DNA of 5,362 nucleotides from contig MBAA01000185.1 in assembly GCA_001940655.1 (NCBI GenBank), positions 2,358 to 7,719 of the forward strand. Direction: 5' to 3'. This document shows, piece by piece, positions 1 to 5,362 of the stretch (its first letter is position 1; each line of letters starts with the position of its first letter). The position numbers and the translations under genes were made by a program. This stretch comes from Promethearchaeota archaeon CR_4 (GTDB lineage: Archaea; Asgardarchaeota; Lokiarchaeia; Sigyniarchaeales; CR-4). A model generated the notes under the pieces. It was not told the DNA's origin. It was given only the letters and a program-made list of their open reading frames with translations, and ran no database searches.

Positions 1-910
1 TTAAAACCGCCTTATCCTCTGTTTGTAGCATGAGTAATTCCTTATTAGTAGAGAGCATTTCTCCGGTGAGGGTGCTTATGCCGCTGAACGCGCCGCTAAA
101 TAATTGTTCATTCTGAATCGTTTGTTCTTTTTCAAAATTATACCGCGCAACAGCAACCGATTGCACGCCGACAACGAGGTCGTAGATTTTGACGTATGTA
201 ATGGTTAACATAAGTGGATCTTTAAGGAACGCGTACCCCATGAAGAAAAATCCCATCCCTAGACCAATATAAAACCACAAATTCTCGTAATATGATACTA
301 CATTCGCCCCGATAGTGATAAGTATACCAATTAAGAAGATGAAAGTCGTTGAACGACTTTTTTTGTTGCGAAATGGAACTTGTAACCGCCGGAGCGCGTG
401 AATTAATAATTCGAAAATAGGGAGGAAAAGTAACTGATCAAGGAGCAACAATCCAATAGAATCCAACTCAAAGGATGCCAACCCAAAAGATTCTAACCCA
501 TATTTCCAACCTTCACCCGCTATCCATTCTACATCAAAATATGGGAAAAAGTAATAACTGGCGGCTGTAAGTCCAAAGAGGAAATTATAAATGATTAATC
601 GTTCGGCATAGAATCGCGTATTTTTATGAGAATTTAAAAATCCATAGACAACCATAGCCATTCCAAGGATGGTTATGATTATATCGATTTGTAAGGAAAG
701 AAGCACCGTTTCTTTAGAGGTGTCCCACGGAAGACTAATGGCTCTCATATCTAGGAGTGTGCCGATTCCGACCAACAATAGACCCGTTCCTATAAAACCA
801 AATGGTTTATAACCTAATTTAGTTACCCAATACCAAGCAATTATGGAGATAAAGAAGCTCACGCCACTGGCCGAATACCCCATCAACAGAGTGGTTTGAA
901 GTAAATCCAA
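1..910 (-). CDS. Multi-pass membrane protein with C-terminal longin-like domain (partial, runs off left edge)
   Basis: The minus strand is open from 910 to the left edge (303 codons, no stop), so the C-terminus is missing. Hydrophobic segments lie at about residues 8-29, 37-54, 70-92, 105-124, 152-172, 189-207 and 211-229, suggesting about seven membrane spans. The soluble tail from about residue 240 includes VGVQSVAVARYNFEK and then NEQLFSGAFSGISTLTGEML. This pattern (a 'G..l..YnF' strand, then an 'LfSGf.sgi..l..E' helix) resembles longin/roadblock-like domains seen in archaeal signalling proteins near small GTPases. I recognise that by eye and it is not proven. The start is uncertain. TTG at 908-910 is the first possible start after an in-frame TAA six bases upstream. 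ATG at 881-883 is the alternative but would clip the first span. Neither has a clear ribosome site. A receptor or sensor passing signals to a GTPase is the inferred role. Confidence 0.72.
   Translation of the reverse strand, partial: MDLLQTTLLMGYSASGVSFFISIIAWYWVTKLGYKPFGFIGTGLLLVGIGTLLDMRAISLPWDTSKETVLLSLQIDIIITILGMAMVVYGFLNSHKNTRFYAERLIIYNFLFGLTAASYYFFPYFDVEWIAGEGWKYGLESFGLASFELDSIGLLLLDQLLFLPIFELLIHALRRLQVPFRNKKSRSTTFIFLIGILITIGANVVSYYENLWFYIGLGMGFFFMGYAFLKDPLMLTITYVKIYDLVVGVQSVAVARYNFEKEQTIQNEQLFSGAFSGISTLTGEMLSTNKELLMLQTEDKAVL
342..364. other. Near-perfect 19-bp palindrome followed by a T tract, inside the membrane-protein gene
   Basis: AAAGTCGTT (342-350), a single central G (351) and AACGACTTT (352-360) form a 9-base-arm palindrome, and the T run continues to 364. 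As plus-strand RNA it would fold into a 7-bp stem with a UUGAA loop followed by U7, the shape of an intrinsic terminator. On the coding (minus) strand it lies in the codons for NKKSRSTTF, in the loop between the fifth and sixth predicted membrane spans. It could be a protein-binding dyad, a terminator of antisense transcription, or coincidence. Confidence 0.45.
455..499 (-). repeat. Three tandem imperfect 15-bp repeats in coding sequence
   Basis: Read on the minus strand, three consecutive 15-base units (485-499, 470-484, 455-469) encode GLESF, GLASF and ELDSI, and a fourth partial unit beginning GL follows. Each unit matches the pattern [GE]-L-x-S-[FI]. At the DNA level they share GGGTTRGMATCYTTT-like sequence. 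The repeat covers membrane-protein residues 138-152, in the loop just before the fifth predicted hydrophobic segment. It looks like a diverged in-frame microduplication. Confidence 0.65.
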
Positions 911-937
911 ATATTATCTAACCCTATGAAATTCTTC

Positions 938-945
938 AAATTAAA
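938..945 (-). promoter_or_regulatory. Candidate TATA box for the leftward membrane-protein gene
   Basis: On the minus strand the bases read TTTAATTT, resembling the archaeal TATA consensus. Its centre is about 31 bases upstream of the TTG at 910. With the usual archaeal spacing of about 25 bases from box to transcription start, the RNA would begin at or just ahead of that codon, giving a leaderless or very short leader. That would fit the lack of a ribosome site. The evidence is a short AT-rich match only. Confidence 0.25.
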
Positions 946-956
946 CTGACATATTT

Positions 957-1003
957 GCATCGTTTGCTAGATTATTTATGTATTTACTTAAGAAGAACGA
1001 TGC
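957..1003. promoter_or_regulatory. 8-bp inverted repeat bracketing the candidate methylase TATA box
   Basis: GCATCGTT (957-964) and AACGATGC (996-1003) are exact reverse complements separated by 31 bases. The only good TATA-like element for the rightward gene (975-983) lies between them, and the second arm falls where transcription should start. This arrangement would suit an operator for a dimeric or looping repressor. It could also be chance, since an 8-base match in an intergenic region of this size is not very rare. Confidence 0.35.
975..983 (+). promoter_or_regulatory. Candidate TATA box for the methylase gene
   Basis: TTTATGTAT resembles an archaeal TATA element and sits in the most AT-rich part of the divergent region. 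Transcription would be expected near position 1005, giving a leader of about 40 bases. The leader contains a possible ribosome site, AGGCAGGA, ending 7 bases before the GTG start at 1043. Confidence 0.3.
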
Positions 1004-1042
1004 CTTTTCCCCTAATGAAGATCAGTAAGGCAGGACATTCCC

Positions 1043-3448
1043 GTGAAGCAAGACTTCCCCCCCAAGCGCCTCATTGAGGAATATTTCCCTGCTCGCGAGC
1101 TGAGCCACCAAGCCCGACGCGAGAAAAAGGGACATCCGCCGACTTATCAAATGCATTACTGGTGGTCCCGCAAACCCCTCATTGTTTCACGCGCAGCGGT
1201 TCTTGCTAGCGTACTTTCTGCCTCTACGAACATTGACAATTTCGACAAACTCCTCGGATTTGATGCTGTTGAACCGCCATATATGCGGTCGTATTCATCA
1301 GCGGAAAAAGAGTTCATCACACGTATGAGTATCACCACTACTAATCAATCAATCATAGTGGATCCCTTTGCGGGCGGCGGTTCGATTCCATTTGAAGTTT
1401 TACGAGCAGGACTCTCATGTGTATCATTAGACATAAGTCCTGTGGCGTGGATGATTCAAAAAGTGACGTTAGAGTTCCCTCGCCGCTTTGGCAAAGCATT
1501 TGTAACCACAATCGAGAATTATGCGCGGAGCGTAATTGAGCGAGTAAACCATCAATTAGGGCATTTTTTCCCCACATTTGATGCTAAGACTGTCATTGCT
1601 TACCTGTATGCTTGGGAGGTAAAATGTCCTTCCTGTGGGGGGGAAATCCCTTTAGTAAATTCGTGGAAGCTTGTCGCGAAACCCCCTAAGAAGTCTGGAG
1701 AGAAGGGAAAATACATATTCCTGAAACCACGCTTTAATGCAACGAAAAAGTCCGTGGAGTTCGAAATTACAACAGAAGGACAAGTTTCCAAGGGAAACTG
1801 CGTCCGCGCCCGAGGTTGGTGTTTGAATCCAGAATGCAGGGCAAAAATCCTAAACGAGTGGATCCGGCAACAAATTCGTAAACAGCCATCCGAACGTTTG
1901 CTTGCGATAGTAGTTGCAGGATCACGCGGAAAGGAATATCACATCCCTTCGAAAGAACAAACAGCAGCGATCACCCGTGCAGCAGGTTACTGGCGTGACC
2001 GAGAAGAAACCTACCTCAAAGCGGATGCGGTTCCCCGGGAATCAATTCCCTCGGATCCCCGTGCTGTCACAATCCACCTTTATCTTGACACCTGGGATCA
2101 AGTCGCCAATCCCCGCCAGCGACTGGTTCTCGTGGAGTTAGTACTAGCAATTCGGGCAGTGACTGAAGATGCGATGAGAACGCTCGGCCCAGATCAAGGG
2201 AAAGCTGTAGCAATGTATCTCTCATGCCTCTTGGCTAAGCATCTCAACCGCAATTGTCGTATCACAACGTGGGACGTCCAAGGTGAGAAGATCGTCCACG
2301 CTTGCTCGAACAAATTGAACGCCATCCAGTGGAATCACGCGGAAATTAACCCCTTTGTAGCTGTGTCCGGGAGCTTAGAATATTCACTACGAGACATCCT
2401 ACGGGGATATTCCTTTGCTGCAGCAGAGCTCGCCGCTAGTCAGGATTTCGAAAGCCCAGAATTGGTAATCGCAAATGCTCCGGTTTCTGCGTTGGGGTCC
2501 TTCTTCACGAGACCTGTGGATCTAATTATCACCGATCCTCCCTACTATGATGATGCTCCTTATGGAGAAATAAGCGAGTTTTTCTTCGCGTGGGAGGCGC
2601 GGGCGATTGGTAAATACATTTCTTCAGAGAATCCGCTTTTTTCATCCCCCGTCACACCGAAGGTAGAGGATATCTCGGTGTCTCACGCCCGTAACGGGAA
2701 TCATTTTGGGAATGCATTCGTGAGTGCCTGTTTAGAGTTAAACAAGATTCTCACTGAAAAGGGACGTCTAGTGATGTTTTTTGCCCATAGCGGATGGGAT
2801 GCATGGAATGCAGTTCTCGAGGCTTTAATGGAATCTCATTTTAGAATCACAGCAACATGGCCGGTCCACACCGAGAGTCTCGGAATTACGAACACGGGAA
2901 AAACTGCTAGCCTATCTTCACTAATACTCGTTGCGTGTAAAAATTCTCCAGAGGAGGATGACATTCACAAAATACCCGCAGTGAATATCAAAAAACTATT
3001 GTTGGAGCGCTGGGATGAAAAAATGCCCCGTTTTTGGGGGATGGGTTTTCGTGGTCTCGATTTACTCACGGGAGCTACTGGTGTTGCATTGGAAACGCTC
3101 TCATCTCAGAAAATAGCCGCCCCTCCCACAAATAATGGTCAATATTCCGAAGTTTTCTCTGCTATCAAAGAATATGTTGTTGATTTCACCCTCCGTCAAA
3201 TGGAGTTAAATCCTGAGAAACTTGATCCCATTACTAAGTTCTACCTTTTCTTTCACGGAAACGAGATGTCAGGGATTCCGATTGCCTTTGCCGAGATGAT
3301 CGCTGAAACACTCGGGATTCCCTTTTTATCTATACTTCAATCAGGGATTACCTCCCGTAACCTTCCTTCTGGAAAGAAGGTTAGTGTGCTTTCATTAATT
3401 AGCAAGGCAGATTTTGATAAAAAAAGTAAGGAGCATAAACTTCAATGA
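1043..3448 (+). CDS. DUF1156-type adenine-specific DNA methylase with zinc-ribbon insertion
   Basis: A predicted S-adenosylmethionine-dependent DNA adenine methyltransferase of the COG1743/DUF1156 family, 801 residues (many relatives are somewhat longer). The N-terminus has the DUF1156 signature (residues 8-55, including GHPPTYQMHYWWSRKPL). Motif I, DPFAGGGS, is at residues 107-114, and an acidic D130 after it would bind the cofactor ribose. The catalytic motif IV, DPPY, is at 498-501. The order is motif I first and DPPY far downstream, so a large central insert separates them. That insert holds a likely zinc site: C195 and C198 with C253, C260 and C265. The C-terminus has the family-typical LDPITKFYLFF segment (728-737). 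GTG at 1043 is the only start available: an in-frame TGA lies at 1016-1018, and AGGCAGGA precedes GTG by 7 bases. Such methylases often act in restriction or phage-defence loci with a DUF499 ATPase, helicase or nuclease. No such partner is visible here. The target site cannot be read from the sequence. Confidence 0.9.
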   Translation: MKQDFPPKRLIEEYFPARELSHQARREKKGHPPTYQMHYWWSRKPLIVSRAAVLASVLSASTNIDNFDKLLGFDAVEPPYMRSYSSAEKEFITRMSITTTNQSIIVDPFAGGGSIPFEVLRAGLSCVSLDISPVAWMIQKVTLEFPRRFGKAFVTTIENYARSVIERVNHQLGHFFPTFDAKTVIAYLYAWEVKCPSCGGEIPLVNSWKLVAKPPKKSGEKGKYIFLKPRFNATKKSVEFEITTEGQVSKGNCVRARGWCLNPECRAKILNEWIRQQIRKQPSERLLAIVVAGSRGKEYHIPSKEQTAAITRAAGYWRDREETYLKADAVPRESIPSDPRAVTIHLYLDTWDQVANPRQRLVLVELVLAIRAVTEDAMRTLGPDQGKAVAMYLSCLLAKHLNRNCRITTWDVQGEKIVHACSNKLNAIQWNHAEINPFVAVSGSLEYSLRDILRGYSFAAAELAASQDFESPELVIANAPVSALGSFFTRPVDLIITDPPYYDDAPYGEISEFFFAWEARAIGKYISSENPLFSSPVTPKVEDISVSHARNGNHFGNAFVSACLELNKILTEKGRLVMFFAHSGWDAWNAVLEALMESHFRITATWPVHTESLGITNTGKTASLSSLILVACKNSPEEDDIHKIPAVNIKKLLLERWDEKMPRFWGMGFRGLDLLTGATGVALETLSSQKIAAPPTNNGQYSEVFSAIKEYVVDFTLRQMELNPEKLDPITKFYLFFHGNEMSGIPIAFAEMIAETLGIPFLSILQSGITSRNLPSGKKVSVLSLISKADFDKKSKEHKLQ

Positions 3449-3537
3449 ACTTAAATTTAAACATGAACAAGAAATACACAGTTTTGGAGGATTGCCTCCC
3501 AGTCCCAATAAGGTTCCTCGAAAGTTCAGGTGAATGA
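3445..3537 (+). CDS. Candidate 30-residue small protein bridging methylase and GTPase genes
   Basis: A short ORF whose ATG (3445-3447) overlaps the methylase stop as ATGA. Its own TGA (3535-3537) overlaps an ATG of the GTPase frame (3534-3536), again as ATGA. A strong ribosome-site-like AAGGAG (3428-3433) lies 11 bases upstream. The product would start MNLNLNMNKKY and end FLESSGE, with one cysteine and no membrane segment. I recognise no family. Double ATGA junctions are typical of translationally coupled genes, which argues for real translation. Against it, the ORF is very short, its first codons coincide with a TATA-like AT tract, and an internal ATG at 3463 is also possible. It may be just a leader through which ribosomes reach the GTPase. 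Confidence 0.35.
   Translation: MNLNLNMNKKYTVLEDCLPVPIRFLESSGE
3451..3461 (+). promoter_or_regulatory. Possible internal TATA box ahead of the GTPase gene
   Basis: The tract TTAAATTTAAA directly follows the methylase stop codon. If used, transcription would start near 3480 and give the GTPase its own message with a leader of roughly 60 bases. The same bases are the first codons of the candidate small ORF, so the two readings compete. Confidence 0.25.
3486..3499 (+). other. Small GGAGG/CCTCC hairpin in the GTPase leader
   Basis: GGAGG (3486-3490), an ATTG loop and CCTCC (3495-3499) can form a 5-bp GC-rich stem. The GGAGG arm would itself look like a ribosome site, but no start codon follows at a useful distance, so the stem may simply hide it. 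It lies between the candidate internal promoter and the GTPase start. Confidence 0.3.
3528..3533 (+). promoter_or_regulatory. Ribosome binding site favouring the 3543 start of the GTPase
   Basis: AGGTGA ends 9 bases before the ATG at 3543 but directly abuts the ATG at 3534. Normal spacing therefore favours the inner start, which also removes three extra residues ahead of the conserved KFKILVAG strand. Confidence 0.45.
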
Positions 3538-3542
3538 GAGAT

Positions 3543-4142
3543 ATGGTCGTTAAATTCAAGATTCTAGTTGCCGGTAATAAATCCGTGGGAAAAACAACAC
3601 TCGTTCGCCGATATTGCACGGGGGTTTTCCAGACGGACACGCTGTCAACAATTGGCGTGGATTTTATGGTCAAAGAAGTCAAAATCGGTAACGAGGACGT
3701 GAGTTTTTCCATTTGGGACTTCGCAGGTGAAAAAAAATTTCGTCAATTACTCCCAGCTTATTGCTCGGGGGCATCTGGTGCCTTATTGCTTTTTGACTTA
3801 ACAAATGCAGAGTCGATGGAAGAGTTAGACGCTTGGGTAGAGGTAATTGATAGAAACGCCCCCGATATCTCAAAAGTACTTGTTGGAACGAAGGCGGATC
3901 TTGTTGCCAACCGGCAGGTTCCCAAGAGACTCGCGGAAGAAATTATGAGTAAGTATAAGATGATTGGATTCTGGGAAACCTCTTCAAAAACAGGGGAAAA
4001 CGTAGAGGATGTCTTTCAAGCATTAGGCGCAGAAATCCTAAAACGATCTCTGCGGAGATGCCCGTATTGTGACCATCTCGTCCCCAAGGAGTTGTATTTT
4101 TGTCAATTTTGTGGTAAGAAACTGATAAATAACTCCGTATAG
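3543..4142 (+). CDS. Rab/Ras-like small GTPase with C-terminal zinc ribbon
   Basis: A GTP-binding switch protein, 199 residues from the ATG at 3543 (202 from the alternative ATG at 3534). All five G motifs are visible: P-loop GNKSVGKT (residues 11-18), switch I STIGVDF with T36, G3 WDFAGE (58-63), G4 GTKAD (115-119) and G5 ETSSKTG (145-151). The STIGVDF and ETSSKTGENVEDVF stretches are strikingly Rab-like. Two features are unusual. The catalytic glutamine of G3 is glutamate (E63), and G4 has TKxD as in Rho proteins rather than NKxD. The C-terminus lacks prenylation cysteines. Instead two CxxC pairs (C173/C176 and C187/C190, the second followed by G) form a treble-clef or zinc-ribbon-like tail, suggesting protein or nucleic-acid contacts rather than lipid anchoring. 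It follows the methylase at close range and faces Hef convergently. A longin-like membrane protein lies upstream and may be a partner. The GTPase identity is firm, but its pathway is unknown. Confidence 0.93.
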   Translation: MVVKFKILVAGNKSVGKTTLVRRYCTGVFQTDTLSTIGVDFMVKEVKIGNEDVSFSIWDFAGEKKFRQLLPAYCSGASGALLLFDLTNAESMEELDAWVEVIDRNAPDISKVLVGTKADLVANRQVPKRLAEEIMSKYKMIGFWETSSKTGENVEDVFQALGAEILKRSLRRCPYCDHLVPKELYFCQFCGKKLINNSV

Positions 4143-4144
4143 TC

Positions 4145-4159
4145 GATAATTAGATTATC
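4145..4159. terminator. Short dyad in the convergent gap, possible bidirectional terminator
   Basis: GATAAT (4145-4150), TAG and ATTATC (4154-4159) form an exact 6-base inverted repeat that fills most of the 20-base gap between the converging GTPase and Hef stops. Its position fits a shared transcription end, but the stem is AT-rich and weak and no long T run follows at once. Confidence 0.25.
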
Positions 4160-4162
4160 TCC

Positions 4163-5362
4163 TCATTCTAACTTCTTTTCGGTTCCGTACTTGTGCGTGG
4201 CGGAACTTCTAACCTGCTTCGCGAGCTTCTGACCAATCCCCTCGCTTTCTTGCAATTCTTCTTCATGCGCTGTAAAAACTCGCTCCAAACTCCCGAAATG
4301 ACTTAATAATGACTTTGCTCGGTAATTATTTAAGCCTGGCACACCTGCGAGCACGAACTCTTGCACCCGATCCATGTTCGTAGGGCTTTTGTCCGCACGA
4401 ATGCGAATTGTCTTCTTTGATCCTTCTTGGATTTTCTTCGCGATGGCAAAAACGAGCGATGCGGTATCTTGACTGTCAGTTGTTTGTAGGACAGTGATGT
4501 GAAATTTCACCACGACTGTTGCAAGCGCTCCACGAATGGCATTCGGGTGGAGTCCACTCGAGCCTATCGGTTGCCCCTCTAAAATGAGCACGGGATATGG
4601 GTAATATGTGGCCAATTTAGTGCATTCCTGGAAGAGACGTCCATCAACGATCGATGCCACGAAGTCCGCACCAGTTTTACGCTCGATGGCGATCTCTGAG
4701 GAAACTACGTAGTCTCCCCTGGGTAATGCCCCGAAGGTGATTTTTGCACCAAGTTGGGACAACGCTTTCACTACTGTAGAGGCGGTCTCCCGGTGGTCGA
4801 TGAGGAGAGAGACCTCTCCTGGAATGATTTCTAAGGTGAGTTCCTTGGTATTTTTCGGAGAAATGCCTTCTGAATTGAGTGGTTGTGAAGGAGATTGCGG
4901 AACGGAGTCTTTGCTGGGGAGGGCGAAGGAAGATTCATCGGTATCCTCGAAAACTTCTGTCTTGTCTTCTTCTTCAATGATATCTTGGTCTATCGCTTCA
5001 TTCTCTGGTTGTAATGAGGAGTTATCATCTGTGGTTACTTGGGTATCGGTAGTATCTTCTTTTTTCACATATCTCAAAAGGTCTATTTGATCCCCCGAAT
5101 GCATATTTTCTGGGTGGGTTTTATTTACCAGCGGTGATTTTACGCGTTTCATCTCACGGAGTGTATCCTTCATTCGTTTTTCCTTATGTTTCTCTGCCCA
5201 CATGTATCCCTCATCTCTGGTGCCCTTCGCTACAAGTATCACAACCCGCCCCTCGCGCTTCCGCCCCGTTCTCCCCCGCCGCTGGATGGTGCGAATCTCA
5301 GAAGGAACCACATCATAGAAAACTACTAAGTCGCACTCCGAGATATCTAAACCTTCCTCCGC
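4163..5362 (-). CDS. hef: Hef-like helicase-nuclease, C-terminal part (XPF/ERCC4 family; runs off right edge)
   Basis: The archaeal Hef protein unwinds and cuts stalled forks and branched DNA. The frame is open to the right edge, so only the last 399 residues are present and the true start lies outside; the GTG at 5309-5311 is internal. In window numbering, helicase motif V (AEEGLDIS, 1-8) and motif VI (QRRGRTGR, 27-34) close the superfamily 2 helicase. A charged segment and an acidic, Ser/Thr/Pro-rich, probably disordered linker follow (about 77-172). The ERCC4 nuclease starts at LLIDHRE (186-192) and carries GDY (216-218) and the catalytic ERKTGAD (227-233, the ERKxxxD motif), so it should be active. 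Two helix-hairpin-helix motifs end the protein (about 338-388, with AGVPGLNNYRAKSLL and EGIGQKLAKQV). A PCNA-binding-like QIDLLRYV (92-99) sits near the linker start. The DEAH part must lie to the right of the window. The gene is convergent with the GTPase and probably unrelated to it in function. Confidence 0.93.
   Translation of the reverse strand, partial: AEEGLDISECDLVVFYDVVPSEIRTIQRRGRTGRKREGRVVILVAKGTRDEGYMWAEKHKEKRMKDTLREMKRVKSPLVNKTHPENMHSGDQIDLLRYVKKEDTTDTQVTTDDNSSLQPENEAIDQDIIEEEDKTEVFEDTDESSFALPSKDSVPQSPSQPLNSEGISPKNTKELTLEIIPGEVSLLIDHRETASTVVKALSQLGAKITFGALPRGDYVVSSEIAIERKTGADFVASIVDGRLFQECTKLATYYPYPVLILEGQPIGSSGLHPNAIRGALATVVVKFHITVLQTTDSQDTASLVFAIAKKIQEGSKKTIRIRADKSPTNMDRVQEFVLAGVPGLNNYRAKSLLSHFGSLERVFTAHEEELQESEGIGQKLAKQVRSSATHKYGTEKKLE

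Noticed and set aside
1057..1643. Homopolymer runs C7 (1057-1063) and G7 (1637-1643) in the methylase gene, considered as phase-variation switches.
   Set aside because: Seven bases is short for a phase-variable tract, both runs sit in conserved codons (FPP near the start, CGG of the zinc knuckle), and the gene is in frame throughout.
2038..2050. Short inverted repeat GGGAAT/ATTCCC inside the methylase gene.
   Set aside because: Six-base arms in coding sequence are common by chance and nothing nearby suggests a function.
1914..2141. A 75-codon plus-strand open frame inside the methylase gene.
   Set aside because: It overlaps a well-supported coding frame, shows no domain and has no ribosome site.
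3416..3448. Programmed -1 frameshift at the A7 run near the methylase end, which might fuse it to the small ORF.
   Set aside because: Shifting to the -1 frame meets TAA at 3427-3429 at once, so no fusion can form.
3395..3712. A 105-codon minus-strand open frame across the methylase-GTPase junction.
   Set aside because: It is antisense to the methylase end and to the conserved GTPase N-terminus, with no recognisable motif. The GTPase reading is certain.
4737..5090. A 117-codon open frame on the plus strand opposite the Hef gene.
   Set aside because: It lies wholly antisense to the Hef linker and nuclease start, is extremely rich in serine with no recognisable domain, and is the expected by-product of the acidic linker codons.
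5309..5311. GTG at 5309-5311 as the true start of the nuclease gene.
   Set aside because: The frame stays open to the right edge and the residues before it (AEEGLDISECDLVVFYD) are a normal helicase motif V region, so the gene begins outside the window.

Overview
The window looks archaeal, most likely from an Asgard-type lineage (inference). It carries the C-terminal part of a Hef-like helicase-nuclease, an archaeal protein with an XPF/ERCC4 nuclease domain and two helix-hairpin-helix motifs. It also carries a Ras/Rab-type small GTPase of near-eukaryotic sequence, and a multi-pass membrane protein whose tail resembles the longin/roadblock-like modules that archaeal genomes pair with such GTPases. 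Possible TATA-like elements sit ahead of the genes. Base composition is moderate and by eye is more AT-rich in the first kilobase. A GTPase-rich euryarchaeal or other archaeal lineage cannot be excluded from the sequence alone.

Layout, left to right. (1) 1-910, minus strand: a multi-membrane-span protein that runs off the left edge and begins a soluble longin-like domain just before the edge. (2) 911-1042: a divergent intergenic region with a candidate promoter for each direction and an 8-base inverted repeat bracketing the plus-strand TATA-like box. (3) 1043-3448, plus strand: a complete 801-residue DUF1156-type (COG1743) adenine-specific DNA methylase with a zinc-ribbon insertion, the type often found in phage-defence loci. 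(4) 3445-3537, plus strand: a candidate 30-codon small ORF joined to both neighbours by ATGA overlaps. (5) 3543-4142, plus strand: a Rab-like GTPase with a C-terminal zinc ribbon in place of a prenylation tail. (6) 4143-4162: a 20-base convergent gap containing a small dyad. (7) 4163-5362, minus strand: the C-terminal 399 residues of Hef, running off the right edge. No stretch longer than 300 bases lacks a gene, and I saw no tRNA, rRNA, CRISPR array or transposon.

How the genes fit together. The methylase, small ORF and GTPase may form one transcript, and the membrane protein diverges from them. A membrane receptor with a GTPase-regulator-like tail two genes away from a small GTPase suggests a signalling pair, but this rests on family knowledge and proximity only. 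The methylase is an orphan within the window: none of the helicase/ATPase or nuclease partners usual for DUF1156 proteins is present between 911 and 4162. Hef is probably a housekeeping fork-repair gene that happens to lie convergent to the cluster.
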